The notes below the pieces were generated by a model. The model did no database searches. It saw only the letters and a list, made by a program, of their open reading frames with translations, and had not been told where the DNA came from. DNA of 64,000 nt from JBCCXZ01 sp965228005. GTDB lineage: Bacteria; Planctomycetota; Planctomycetia; Pirellulales; Lacipirellulaceae. This document shows positions 1 through 8,532 of this stretch, in pieces (positions within the stretch are counted from its first letter, which is position 1; each line of letters begins with the position of its first letter). The stretch covers positions 930,001 through 994,000 of the forward strand of contig CBDDGV010000004.1 of NCBI GenBank assembly GCA_965228005.1, given 5' to 3'. The position numbers were made by a program, and so were the translations under genes.

Positions 1-1016
1 AGCGTGATCGCCAGCGAGATGGCGATGCTGACGCCGCTGCCGGCGATCTTGCCGAAGTCGGCGACCGCCATCATGGCCAACCCCACGATCGTGGTTGCCC
101 CGCTGGCGGCGAGCGCCACTCCGACCCTCGAGAACGCCTCCGCCGTGGAGTCCCGGGGCGTCATGTCCTCGCCGCGGCACTCGGAGTAGCGGGCCGTGAG
201 GAACAGGCAGTAGTCGGTCCCCGCGCCAAACAGCAACACGACCACGAAGATGCGCGTGGTGGTGAACACTTCCACGCTGGGCAGCCAGTCGGGCGCTGTT
301 GCGGTGAGCTCGGCGAGCATCGGCAAGGTCGCCAGGGAGACGGTGGCCGCGATGCCGATCGTGACCAGCGGCACCAGCATGAGTCGGAGCGAGCGGTAGA
401 TCACCGCCAGCACGCAGACCACCAGCGCGATGGTCGCGGTGTGGGTGTTGCGGACGCTGTCTGCGGCTGCGGCGAGCAGGTCGCCGCCGATCGCGGCGGA
501 GCCGGTCAGCCCGATCTCGAGTCCCTGCGGGGCGCGTTCTTGGGCGTCTTCCACCATCGCCTGCACGTTTTGGAGGACGCGGACGTTGTCGGTCGCCATG
601 AAGTCGTTGGCCAGCCGGACCGCGAACCGCCGGGCGTGGTCGGTGGGGCTGCTGGGGATGCGGTCGGCGCCCTCGGCGTTCTCGGTGAGGACGCTGATGA
701 TCGGCAGGTCGGGTTGGCTGGCGATCTGTTCCCGCAGCTCGGCGAGCAGCAGCAGGTCTTCACGGACGAGCGGCCCGTCGGCGCGGGCGAACACCACCAG
801 CAGCTGGCTGCGGCCCTCCTCGCCGGGGAAGGCCGCGTCGTGCAGCGCCAGGGCGCGGGCGGTCGTGGTGTCGGCGGGCAGGAACTGCAGGTCGCCGTCG
901 CGGGCGACTTCGTCCCACGGCGGGGCCGCGGTCTGCAGCGCAGCAGCCAACAGCAGCCAGGCCGTGATGACGGCGACCCGGTGGTCGTGCAGCGCCTGGC
1001 CGATTCTGAGGAGCAT
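1..1016 (-). CDS. MMPL/RND-family membrane exporter, 3' end outside window
   Basis: This is the N-terminal part (about 338 residues) of a large inner-membrane transporter of the MMPL branch of the RND superfamily. The ATG at 1016 opens a short cytoplasmic segment and a first membrane helix (residues about 13-28). A periplasmic domain of about 170 residues follows, then several consecutive membrane helices from about residue 190. The segment GAGTDYCLFLTARY matches the conserved G-x-x-x-DY region of MMPL helix 4, whose Asp-Tyr pair takes part in proton coupling in MmpL proteins. Family members export lipids, hopanoids or other hydrophobic compounds; the substrate cannot be told here. The second half of the protein lies beyond position 1. 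No partner gene is visible, since the gene upstream on the same strand is the Wzc-like gene with its own terminator between. Confidence 0.85.
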   Translation of the reverse strand, partial: MLLRIGQALHDHRVAVITAWLLLAAALQTAAPPWDEVARDGDLQFLPADTTTARALALHDAAFPGEEGRSQLLVVFARADGPLVREDLLLLAELREQIASQPDLPIISVLTENAEGADRIPSSPTDHARRFAVRLANDFMATDNVRVLQNVQAMVEDAQERAPQGLEIGLTGSAAIGGDLLAAAADSVRNTHTATIALVVCVLAVIYRSLRLMLVPLVTIGIAATVSLATLPMLAELTATAPDWLPSVEVFTTTRIFVVVLLFGAGTDYCLFLTARYSECRGEDMTPRDSTAEAFSRVGVALAASGATTIVGLAMMAVADFGKIAGSGVSIAISLAIT

Positions 1017-1147
1017 CGCGTGTCGCCCGGTCTCTGCGTCAGGGTGGCGTGGTCTGCCGTGTCCGCACCGCCTGCGTCTGAGGGCCTGCCCGGACCGGGC
1101 GAAGCGGATGGTAGTCTGCGCCGCCGCGGTTTGCCACTCGGCGCACG

Positions 1148-1183
1148 AAAAAGGCGTCGGGCCGCTGGGCGGCCCGACGCCTT
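1148..1183 (-). terminator. Rho-independent terminator of the Wzc-like gene
   Basis: A perfect 14-bp stem (1151-1164 with 1170-1183) and a 5-nt loop are followed, in the minus direction, by a run of five T (A run at 1148-1152 on the plus strand). It starts 26 nt after the stop codon of the gene ending at 1209 and separates that gene from the MMPL gene. Confidence 0.85.
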
Positions 1184-1208
1184 GTAATGCGTCGTTTTTC
1201 CGAGATTG

Positions 1209-3488
1209 CTACGCCTTTTCTGAGGCGATCCGCTTGGCTTTCTGGGCGGCGGCCTTGTGGATTTGCACCACGCGGCGGTCGCTCTTCAGCCGCACGCCGT
1301 TGATGACCGAGCCGAGCACCCGGACGCCCATGCCGCGGAGCATCTCGATCGCCTTGTGGATCTGGCGGATCTCGCTGTGGTCGCGGAGGACGGTGAGGAT
1401 GGCGCCGTCGACGAGCTGGCCGAGCGACACGGTGTCGGACAGGCCGAGCACCGGGGCGCCGTCGATCACGATGTAATCGAACTCGGCCCGGAGCTTCTCG
1501 AAGATCGGCTGCGGCTGATCGGTGGCCAGGGCGTGGATGGCGTCCATGTCGCAGTGACCGGCCGAGAGGAGCCACAGTCCCTCGGTGTTGGTCGGCTTCA
1601 CCGCGTCGGCGATGTCGATGTCGCTGCGGAGCACCTCGCTGAGGCCGTCTTCCAGCGGCATGCCGAACAGCTTGTGCAGCGAGGGCGAGCGGAGGTCGCC
1701 GTCGATGAGCAGCGTGCGGCGCCCGGCCCGGGTCAGGCTGAGTGCGAGATGGCTGGCGACGGTCGTGCAGCCCTCCATGGTGACGGGGCTGGTGACCAGG
1801 ATCACCTGCCGGTCGCGGGCCGAGCCGTCGTGCAGCAGGGTGGCGCGTACGTTGTCGATTGCCTCAGAGACCTGGGCGGCCACGATGTTGCCCGGGGCGA
1901 GCGACTTGGCCGAGGTGACCGAGGGGAGCACGCCGAGCACGCGGATGCCGAGGCCCTCGTCGAGGTCGGTCGGCCCGTTGAGGCGGCGACGCTGGAACTC
2001 CAACAGGGCCACGCCGTAGGCGGTGGCACAGAAGGCGGCCATGCCGCCGATGCCTGCGATGGCCAACCGCTGCATCTTGTTGATCTGCTCGTTGGCGGTG
2101 GCCCGCTGCATGGTGCGGATGCGGTCGCCGCCGGCCTCGTCTTCGGTCTCCCAGCTCTTGATGCGGATATCCATCTCACGCTCGAGCTCTTGGTCCTGCT
2201 CGATCTCGCGTTCGAGGATCGCGAGGTTGCTGGAGCTGTCGCCCATGTCGGAGATCTCTTCCTTCATCTCGGCGAGGCGTTCCTCGTACTGCTGGAGACG
2301 CTGCATCGCTTCGCCGCGACGCAGGATGTACTCGGTCTTCACCTGGGCGACCTGGTCGTTGGGCGCCGTCTTCATCTCGGCACGCAACTGCTGCTCGGCC
2401 TGGATGCGGTACTGCCGGGCCTCGGCGTCGAGCTGCCGCAGCCGGGCCTCCACGTTCTTCGTGGCCGGCGTCTTCCGCTTGCTGCGGGACGAGAGCTCGC
2501 GGAGCTGGGCGTCGAGGGCGTACCGCTCAATCTCGTACTGTTCGAGCTGAGGGTCCTCCTCCAAGGCGGCGCTGACGGCGGCTTCCATCGCGGCCGAGCT
2601 GGTGAGGGCCTGCAGGGCGAGCGTCTTGTTCACCTCGATGTCCACCAGCTCTTGCTTGGCCTTCTGGATGTCGGACATCACCATGGTGATCTCTTTGGTC
2701 AGCAGGTTGACCTCGGTCGCCGCGGTGGGGTCGTACTTGATGCCGCCGATCTGCTTCACGAGCTTCTCGTACTCTTCCATCTTGCCGGCGAGCTCCTTCT
2801 CGACATCCGCGTGGAGCTCGATCAGCTTCTCACGCAGCTCCTCCTGCCGCGCGTTCTCCTTGTAAAGGACTTCTTGCTCGTAGGCCATGACCACAGAGTC
2901 GATGATCAGGCGCAGCTCCTCGGGGTCCTCCTCGCCGTCGTAGCGGATTTCGAGGATCTCACCCTCGCCGGGGAAGCTCACCTTCATCTCGTCGATGAGC
3001 CACTGCACGGGGTCTTTCTCTTTCTGGACCGCGTCGAGCTGCGAGACGTCGGAGCGGCCGAGGGCGGACTGCAGGACGAAATGGCTCTTGAGCAACGCGA
3101 GCTGCGTCTGCTGGAAGATCTCGAACTCCTGGTGCGACATCCGCTGGGTCTGACCGAACAGCTTCTCTGCCGGCTTGCTCTGCACCTGCAGGTAGGCGGT
3201 CACCTTGGACGACTCCGGGAACAGGAACAGCAGCAGGCCCGCGGTTGCCGCGGTGGCGAGCACGCCCAGGCAGAGGGCGAGCAGCCAGCGCCGGCGGAGG
3301 CAGTTCATGAGCCAGGTCTGATTGAACCCACCATGCAGGATCTCAGGGCCCCGGGGGGCGCCCATCCCGTAGCCCTGCGGCGGCATCGCCATCGGCTGCG
3401 CCGGGATCATGCCGGTGCTGGTGTCGGGGGAAACCGGCACGGGGTACATGATCTGGGAGCCGGACATTCCAGGGTCTTGGTTCGCCAT
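1209..3488 (-). CDS. Wzc-like polysaccharide chain-length/tyrosine-kinase-type protein with altered Walker A
   Basis: Inner-membrane co-polymerase of the Wzz/Wzc type (about 759 residues), expected to control polymer length and export together with a Wza-type pore. A proline- and methionine-rich N-terminus (1-60) is followed by a membrane helix (about 66-89), a long periplasmic coiled-coil region (about 180-450) and a second helix (about 472-498). The cytoplasmic BY-kinase-like ATPase domain contains Walker A' (LLIDGDLRS, about 593) and Walker B (YIVIDGAP, about 673). The Walker A loop reads SPVTMEGCTT, so the catalytic lysine of GK[ST] is cysteine. The C-terminus (KAAAQKAKRIASEKA) has no tyrosine cluster. 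Kinase activity is therefore doubtful, and this is a structural or regulatory co-polymerase at least as likely as a kinase. The ATG at 3488 is preferred over the one at 3497 because AAGGA lies 10 nt before it. Confidence 0.88.
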   Translation of the reverse strand: MANQDPGMSGSQIMYPVPVSPDTSTGMIPAQPMAMPPQGYGMGAPRGPEILHGGFNQTWLMNCLRRRWLLALCLGVLATAATAGLLLFLFPESSKVTAYLQVQSKPAEKLFGQTQRMSHQEFEIFQQTQLALLKSHFVLQSALGRSDVSQLDAVQKEKDPVQWLIDEMKVSFPGEGEILEIRYDGEEDPEELRLIIDSVVMAYEQEVLYKENARQEELREKLIELHADVEKELAGKMEEYEKLVKQIGGIKYDPTAATEVNLLTKEITMVMSDIQKAKQELVDIEVNKTLALQALTSSAAMEAAVSAALEEDPQLEQYEIERYALDAQLRELSSRSKRKTPATKNVEARLRQLDAEARQYRIQAEQQLRAEMKTAPNDQVAQVKTEYILRRGEAMQRLQQYEERLAEMKEEISDMGDSSSNLAILEREIEQDQELEREMDIRIKSWETEDEAGGDRIRTMQRATANEQINKMQRLAIAGIGGMAAFCATAYGVALLEFQRRRLNGPTDLDEGLGIRVLGVLPSVTSAKSLAPGNIVAAQVSEAIDNVRATLLHDGSARDRQVILVTSPVTMEGCTTVASHLALSLTRAGRRTLLIDGDLRSPSLHKLFGMPLEDGLSEVLRSDIDIADAVKPTNTEGLWLLSAGHCDMDAIHALATDQPQPIFEKLRAEFDYIVIDGAPVLGLSDTVSLGQLVDGAILTVLRDHSEIRQIHKAIEMLRGMGVRVLGSVINGVRLKSDRRVVQIHKAAAQKAKRIASEKA

Positions 3489-3780
3489 GGGTGCCATATC
3501 CTTCGTTTCAGAAGAGTGTTCGCTGGTTCCGGCGGCTGGGCCGACGGAGCTGGGCCTACCCGGCTACCGCTGCTCGGCCCGGTTGTGGGTCGGGCGGCAA
3601 CCGTGTCGCCCGGTTACCGAAGCAAGTCCCGGGCCAACCGGGGCGGCAGCGGCGGAATACGGGTTTCGGGGCGGCGGAATCGGCTCCCGGAGCCGTTGGG
3701 ACGGTCCGTTTGATGCCAAAGTTCCACGCAGTCCGTGGCGGAAAGACGACCAGGCCTTCTGACCGCTTTCACCAAAACCC

Positions 3781-4722
3781 CTAGGTTGCCGCTGCGCCGG
3801 CTCCGAAACCGCTGTAGTCGTCGGTTTCGATGGGCAGCGTCAGGTTCGTCAGTATCTTCAATTCCAGTCCCAAGAGCCCCAACGCGATCGGCATCATGGC
3901 CAGGCCCGCGTAGTCGTGGATGACGTATTCGATGGTCTTGTTTTCCATTCCGAACCACATGAACAGCAGGGCGGTGACGGTGATGCGGATGATGTTGGTC
4001 ACCAGCGCGATCGGGATGGCGCTCAGCAGGATGATGCAGCGGTCCCACCAGGGCCTCTCGACCAGCATGGCCATAGCGACGCACATCGCGAGGAAGATGG
4101 TCGACATCCGCAGCCCGCTGCACGCGTCGGCCACCTCAAGCGGGAGCTGGTCGATCATGATCCGGCTGCCGTCTCGCAGGGCGGGCACGCCGAGCATCTG
4201 CAGCACGAAAGTGCTGCAGACAGCCGCGACCTTTTGCAGCCCGGTTAGCACCGTGTACTGGAGCTGGGCCGGCAGGGGGAACATGAACACCACGAAGGCT
4301 ACCGCCAGCCCGGCCCACTTCGTCATCGCGTAGCCGCCCACCAGTTGGCAGATGCCGACCAGGCAGATGATGTATGAGAACCGGTCGAATGCATTGACGT
4401 CGTAGTAGGAACTCACGAGCCGCATCACCAAACCCGCCGTGATGATGCCCAAGCCCACCCACCGTTCGCTGGCCTCGACGCGTTGGAGCGGTTTGCGCCG
4501 CACCCACAACAGGTAGCCGGCGAACAGCGGCACGATCCACCCGTGCGAGTAGAGGTCTTGCGACCAGAAGCTCGCCGTGTAAACGAGCATGTTGAAGTAG
4601 CCCCAAGTCGCGACGGCGATCATCACCCAGAACGCGATCCAGGCGTTGCGGCTCTCTTCAGGCGAGAGCGGCGGGTGGTGGTCTTCGTCGACCTGCGCGA
4701 AAGACGATGCGGCGGTGCTCAT
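3781..4722 (-). CDS. Exosortase (archaeosortase/exosortase family transpeptidase)
   Basis: Polytopic membrane cysteine protease/transpeptidase (313 residues) predicted to cleave PEP-CTERM-type sorting signals on exported proteins and transfer them to a cell-envelope acceptor. All three hallmark positions are present: the catalytic Cys in DACSGLRMS (about residue 201), the conserved Arg in TNIIRITVTALL (about 243), and the His in YVIHDYAGLAMMP (about 268). The N-terminal YSHGWIVPLFAGYLLW is also typical of the family. About eight hydrophobic segments are visible. It lies upstream of the Wzc-like gene on the same strand, 292 nt away, and is divergent from the Wza-like/EpsI genes, which fits the usual link between exosortases and exopolysaccharide loci. 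I recognise the family confidently but do not assign a numbered subtype. No good ribosome binding site precedes the ATG. Confidence 0.92.
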   Translation of the reverse strand: MSTAASSFAQVDEDHHPPLSPEESRNAWIAFWVMIAVATWGYFNMLVYTASFWSQDLYSHGWIVPLFAGYLLWVRRKPLQRVEASERWVGLGIITAGLVMRLVSSYYDVNAFDRFSYIICLVGICQLVGGYAMTKWAGLAVAFVVFMFPLPAQLQYTVLTGLQKVAAVCSTFVLQMLGVPALRDGSRIMIDQLPLEVADACSGLRMSTIFLAMCVAMAMLVERPWWDRCIILLSAIPIALVTNIIRITVTALLFMWFGMENKTIEYVIHDYAGLAMMPIALGLLGLELKILTNLTLPIETDDYSGFGAGAAAT

Positions 4723-5364
4723 AGTATTTTGCGGGGGTCGCTGGGGTTGCTGTCGCTTCTTAACTGACTTGTGCTGTCTTGTTCTCGCGAACGATCGCGG
4801 GCGTTGCTGGCATCCGCGGGCCGGAGAGGGAGGTCCCTCGCCGGGGTCGCGGATGTGTCGTGAGAACCTGCCGGGCCGGGCATCGCGATCGGACGCATGC
4901 CGGCGGGCGGCTTCGGCGTACCCGGGCTGCGGGGCCCCAGGGTCTCACTGTCGCCGCGATCAGTGCGGCGGGCGGCGTCGTGCCAGACGGGTGTTCCGTG
5001 GCGGCGTGACGACCGGGGCTAACCCCTGCCGCCGCCGATGGTTCGAGAATATGGCTCGCCGGCTGATCTGTCAAACAAACGAGGCGGGCCGGCCTCGTCA
5101 GCTGCCGCGATGAGGCGTCGCCCCGCTGCCCTGCTGGCGAGTCAGCTCCGGTGGCTGGCCGGCGCCGCAGGGACGCCGCTGGCACGCTCAGAACAGGCCT
5201 CTGCTAGCGTCGCGGCGGCAGCGATTTCTGAGCATTTCGGGCACTCGACCGCAAGTCGGTGTGAAGCTTTACCGATTATAGCCATTGTAACCGTCCGATA
5301 AGCCTTGCTGATTCGGGCGGATCGTCCACCGCTTGCACACAGCGCGACCGCTCAGAGGTCCCTC
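4723..5364. other. 642-bp divergent intergenic region of the exosortase locus
   Basis: Non-coding stretch between the exosortase start (minus) and the Wza-like start (plus), so it should carry the promoters of both arms. It is GC-rich and has no reading frame that looks coding on either strand. The last 60 bases are AT-richer (around TTACCGATTATAGCCATTG, 5268-5286), the likeliest promoter area for the plus-strand arm, but no convincing -35/-10 pair was found. No structured RNA was recognised. Confidence 0.5.
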
Positions 5365-6444
5365 ATGACTCCGAACACCGCCGCCCACCGACGAGCCCGA
5401 CACACGGGCCTGATGCGCACCGGGCTGTTGATGCTGGTAGCGATTTCCGGCGTTGGTTGTCAGGCCGTGTTCGAGCCGCGCGACCCGTACCCGGCCACGC
5501 AGCCCCAGGCGCCGAAGGTGAGCTCGGTTCCGCGTGAGCTGGAGAAGATCACCCTGCCGCGGTACGTCATCGAACCGCCGGACATCCTGCTGATCGAGGG
5601 CGTGAAGCTGGTTCCGAAGTCTCCGCACGAGATCGAGACGTTTGACGTGCTGTTGATCCGCGTGTCGGGCGCCTTCCCCGAGCAGCCGATCGACGACGCC
5701 TACTCGGTCGACGCCGACGGCAGCGTGAACCTCGGCCCGGCCTACGGCCGCGTGAAGCTGGTCGGCCAGACCATCGAGGAGGCCGAGGATGTGGTCCGCA
5801 CACACCTGCAGCAGATCCTCACCGACGTGGACGTGTCGATTTCGCTGATCCAGACCGCCGGCGCCCAGCAGATCACGGGGCAACACCTCGTGGCCCCCGA
5901 CGGCCGGGTGAACCTCGGCACCTACGGGTCGGTGTACGTCGCGGGCATGACGCTCGAAGACGCGACCGAGGCGATCAAGAAGCAACTGACCAAGAAGCTC
6001 GACGACCCCGAGGTGTTTGTGGACATCCTCGCTTACAACAGCAAGGTGTACTACATCGTCACGCAGGGCGGCGGGCTGGGCGACAACGTCGTCCGGGCCC
6101 CGATCACCGGCAACGAGACCGTGCTCGACGCGGTGTCGGTGGTGGGCGGCATCTCGCAGCAGTCGTCGACAAAACTGTGGATCGCCCGCCCCGCGCCCAA
6201 CGGCGTCGGCTGCGAGCAGATCCTGCCCGTGAGTTGGGAAGACATCACCAAGGGCGCCTCGACCGCCACGAACTACCAGCTGCTCCCCGGCGACCGTTTG
6301 TTCATCGCCGAGAGCAAGCTCGCCCGCGTCGCCTCGGTCACCAACCTGGTGCTCGGGCCGCTGGAGCGGGTGTTCGGGTTCGTGTCGCTCGGCACGTCGA
6401 CCGCCAACCGTATTGTGCGGTTCGGCCTGGCCAACACGTTCTAA
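5365..6444 (+). CDS. Wza-like polysaccharide export lipoprotein (SLBB/Poly_export)
   Basis: Outer-membrane polysaccharide export protein of 359 residues. The start at 5365 has AGAGG upstream and gives a positively charged leader with a lipobox ending in VGC (Cys about residue 32), so the mature protein should be a lipoprotein. A polysaccharide-export domain follows (YVIEPPDILLIEGV and the segment GSVNLGPAYGRVKLVGQTIE). Next come SLBB-like beta-grasp repeats (VNLGTYGSVYVAGMTLEDA; VYYIVTQGGGLGDNVVRAPI) and a C-terminal region that could form the helical pore. It is the first gene of a plus-strand run with a secreted proline-rich protein and EpsI, opposite the Wzc-like and exosortase genes. It is the natural partner of the Wzc-like protein for polymer translocation. 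Confidence 0.9.
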   Translation: MTPNTAAHRRARHTGLMRTGLLMLVAISGVGCQAVFEPRDPYPATQPQAPKVSSVPRELEKITLPRYVIEPPDILLIEGVKLVPKSPHEIETFDVLLIRVSGAFPEQPIDDAYSVDADGSVNLGPAYGRVKLVGQTIEEAEDVVRTHLQQILTDVDVSISLIQTAGAQQITGQHLVAPDGRVNLGTYGSVYVAGMTLEDATEAIKKQLTKKLDDPEVFVDILAYNSKVYYIVTQGGGLGDNVVRAPITGNETVLDAVSVVGGISQQSSTKLWIARPAPNGVGCEQILPVSWEDITKGASTATNYQLLPGDRLFIAESKLARVASVTNLVLGPLERVFGFVSLGTSTANRIVRFGLANTF

Positions 6445-6604
6445 GCGAGGGGAAGTCCTCGGGCCGGCTCGCCTAGCGTGAGCGGCCCGCGGCGGCGAGA
6501 GTCGCGACCAACCGGGCACGCCTGAGCGGAACGGCAACACGGCGGCCCACAAAACCCGTTTCCCGAGAAATACAAGCAGTATGGCGCCGAACAGGGGTGA
6601 GCAG

Positions 6605-7552
6605 ATGACCGGCACCGGTAACCGATGCGCGGAGCGGAAGAGCGGCACAAAACGACTGAGCGGGATCGCGGCGTGCGTGGTCTTGCTGTGCGTCGGCACG
6701 GCCAACGCGACCGGAGTCCGCCCCGCCCTGCCCTGTCCTTGCGAGGCCGACGGCATCTGCTATCCGAACCGCGCCGAGTGGGGCCACTACCAAACCAGCT
6801 GGCGTCGCTGGCCGGGCGACACGCCGGCCGGAGCCGATGCCGAGACGCAAGCCGAGGAACAGCTGAAGGAAGAGCTCGACCCGTTCCTGCGGCCGGACCC
6901 GGTCGACGAGGACCTCCGCGGACCCGCCAAGCCGGACCGTGACGAGGACGACGAGGAGGCCGATGAGGAGGCCGCTCCGCCCGAGGGGCTGCCCGCGGTT
7001 CTGCCGCAGCAGGGCGCTGGGCCCATGCTGAGCCTGCCGATTGCGAGCGGCGTTGCGGTCGCACCGTCGGTCGCCGACCCGCTGGCGAACACCCCGGCGC
7101 ACCGACCGTACCTGCCGGCCCCTCAGGGCTTCTACGATCCGTTCGAGGTGATCCCCGACCCGGCGACCCCGCAGCCCGCGGCGGTTCGGCCAACTGTGAA
7201 CAACGATCCCGTGCTGCGAGACATGCCGCCGGTGCTCCCGCCGAGCCTGGGGGCCTCCTCCGACGCCCCGGCTTCGCACGGTGCTCACGCCGTCGAGCCC
7301 GCCGGCGCCGTGACCTTTGCAACCGACTCCGAGCCCGCTCCGGCTGACCCGCCCGCACAAGCCTTTGTCTTGGTGAACCCGATCGCGCAGCGGGTGGTGC
7401 GGCCGGCGGTTGCGGCCGCAGGCCCCGTCCAAGCCGAGACTGCCAGCGGCCCGGTCCAGACCGCGGTCTGGGCAGGCGACGAGGGCGGCGTCCTGCCGAC
7501 GGCTTTCGAGCAGCCCGTCGCGCCGGCGGTCGAAGCGTCCGACCAGCAGTAG
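6605..7552 (+). CDS. Secreted proline-rich protein with conserved N-terminal Cys/aromatic motif
   Basis: Protein of about 315 residues with no function I can name. The start at 6605 follows AGGGGTGAGCAG and produces a clean signal peptide (basic start, hydrophobic stretch RLSGIAACVVLLCVGTANA). The mature N-terminus carries CPCEADGICYPN followed by WGHYQTSWRRWPGD. From memory, this Cys-rich then W-R-R-W-P-G pattern recurs in secreted planctomycete proteins. The rest is low-complexity and rich in Pro, Ala, Glu and Asp, including an acidic patch (about residues 112-130). It sits between the Wza-like and EpsI genes, so it may be an envelope component exported or anchored by this locus. No C-terminal PEP-CTERM-like tripartite signal (motif, helix, basic tail) is visible, so it is not an obvious exosortase substrate. 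Confidence 0.75.
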   Translation: MTGTGNRCAERKSGTKRLSGIAACVVLLCVGTANATGVRPALPCPCEADGICYPNRAEWGHYQTSWRRWPGDTPAGADAETQAEEQLKEELDPFLRPDPVDEDLRGPAKPDRDEDDEEADEEAAPPEGLPAVLPQQGAGPMLSLPIASGVAVAPSVADPLANTPAHRPYLPAPQGFYDPFEVIPDPATPQPAAVRPTVNNDPVLRDMPPVLPPSLGASSDAPASHGAHAVEPAGAVTFATDSEPAPADPPAQAFVLVNPIAQRVVRPAVAAAGPVQAETASGPVQTAVWAGDEGGVLPTAFEQPVAPAVEASDQQ

Positions 7553-7807
7553 TCGGGACCCCCAAGCGGTCCGGCGGCGACGGCTTGTAGCAATTGGGAC
7601 GCTGGCATGGCCTGCCGGCAGGCCCGCGGCCGCCAATTCTTGACACTCTGCCGGGCCACGCCTACCGTACCTCAGTACCCTAGAGGTTGCGGACTCCTCG
7701 TGCCTAAGCGTGGGACGCCCCGCGTTTTCCGGTGCTGCCTTCGGCAGCCCAATGCACCGCACTCCGCCCACGGCTCGGCAAACCCCAGCAGCAGGCTACC
7801 CCCCTCG

Positions 7808-8521
7808 ATGAGCATCCGAGACTACATCCCGATCGCGATTGCCTTGGTAATCGTTGTAGCGGCTTCCGCCTACGAAGGCCTCGCGATCAAGGACCGTTGG
7901 GGCGAGACGACCATCGACCCGCAGCTGTTCGTGGACCAGTTCTCACGCGTGCCGCTGGAGATCGGCAACTGGCAGGGCGAGGACCTGCCGGTGGAAGAAC
8001 TCGTCAGCCGGACCGCCGGCGCCGTCGAGTACGTGAGCCGCGTCTACCGCAACTCGGAGACGAACCAGAGCGTGACCCTGTGGCTGATTGTCGGCCACTC
8101 GCGAGACATCACCCGCCACACGCCAAACGTGTGCTACCCCAGCTCGGGTTTTGCCCAGAAGAGCAAACAGCTGAAGTACGTGGTCGACCTACCGGGCAAC
8201 GACGAGGACGACGAGGGCGTGTTTTACACCGCCAAGTTCGAGAAAGAGAACGCCAACATCCGCCAGACCGAGCGGGTGTTCTGGGCCTGGAACCACGCCG
8301 ACTACCAGAAGTGGGAGGCGCCGGACAGCCAGCGGATGCACTACGGGCTCGCCCGTGCGCTCTACAAGCTCTACTTCACTAGCAGCGTGCCCGACCCCAA
8401 CCAGCCGATGGAGCAGAACGCCGCGGCCGAGTTTGCCGAGGTGATGCTGCCGGCGATCAACGAGGCGCTCTTCCCGAAGAACGCGGAGCCTGCCGGCACG
8501 ACGGACGCCGACGCCGCTTAG
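7808..8521 (+). CDS. Exosortase-associated EpsI family protein (DUF3485)
   Basis: Protein of 237 residues with one N-terminal membrane helix (YIPIAIALVIVVAASAYEGL) and a periplasmic EpsI/DUF3485 domain. The signature is HTPNVCYPSSGFA (about residues 104-116), matching the H-x-P-x-x-C-Y-P-x-x-G box of the family. EpsI is regularly encoded with, or fused to, exosortases in exopolysaccharide loci, although its biochemical role is not settled. Here it is the third plus-strand gene of the locus, separated from the exosortase by the Wza-like and proline-rich genes. The upstream open frame extends to about 7607, but the ATG at 7808 is the only start that gives a sensible membrane-anchored N-terminus. 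The 255 nt before it hold nothing recognisable. Confidence 0.88.
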   Translation: MSIRDYIPIAIALVIVVAASAYEGLAIKDRWGETTIDPQLFVDQFSRVPLEIGNWQGEDLPVEELVSRTAGAVEYVSRVYRNSETNQSVTLWLIVGHSRDITRHTPNVCYPSSGFAQKSKQLKYVVDLPGNDEDDEGVFYTAKFEKENANIRQTERVFWAWNHADYQKWEAPDSQRMHYGLARALYKLYFTSSVPDPNQPMEQNAAAEFAEVMLPAINEALFPKNAEPAGTTDADAA

Positions 8522-8532
8522 CGCCGGCTGGC

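Noticed and set aside
1257..3713. Very long open frame on the plus strand opposite the Wzc-like gene
   Set aside because: It is the mirror of a strongly supported coding frame in GC-rich DNA; the predicted protein is His/Leu/Gly/Asp-rich with no recognisable domain.
4760..5185. Possible minus-strand gene in the exosortase divergent region
   Set aside because: The translation is Arg/Pro/Ser/Ala-rich without a start signal, consistent with random GC-rich sequence.
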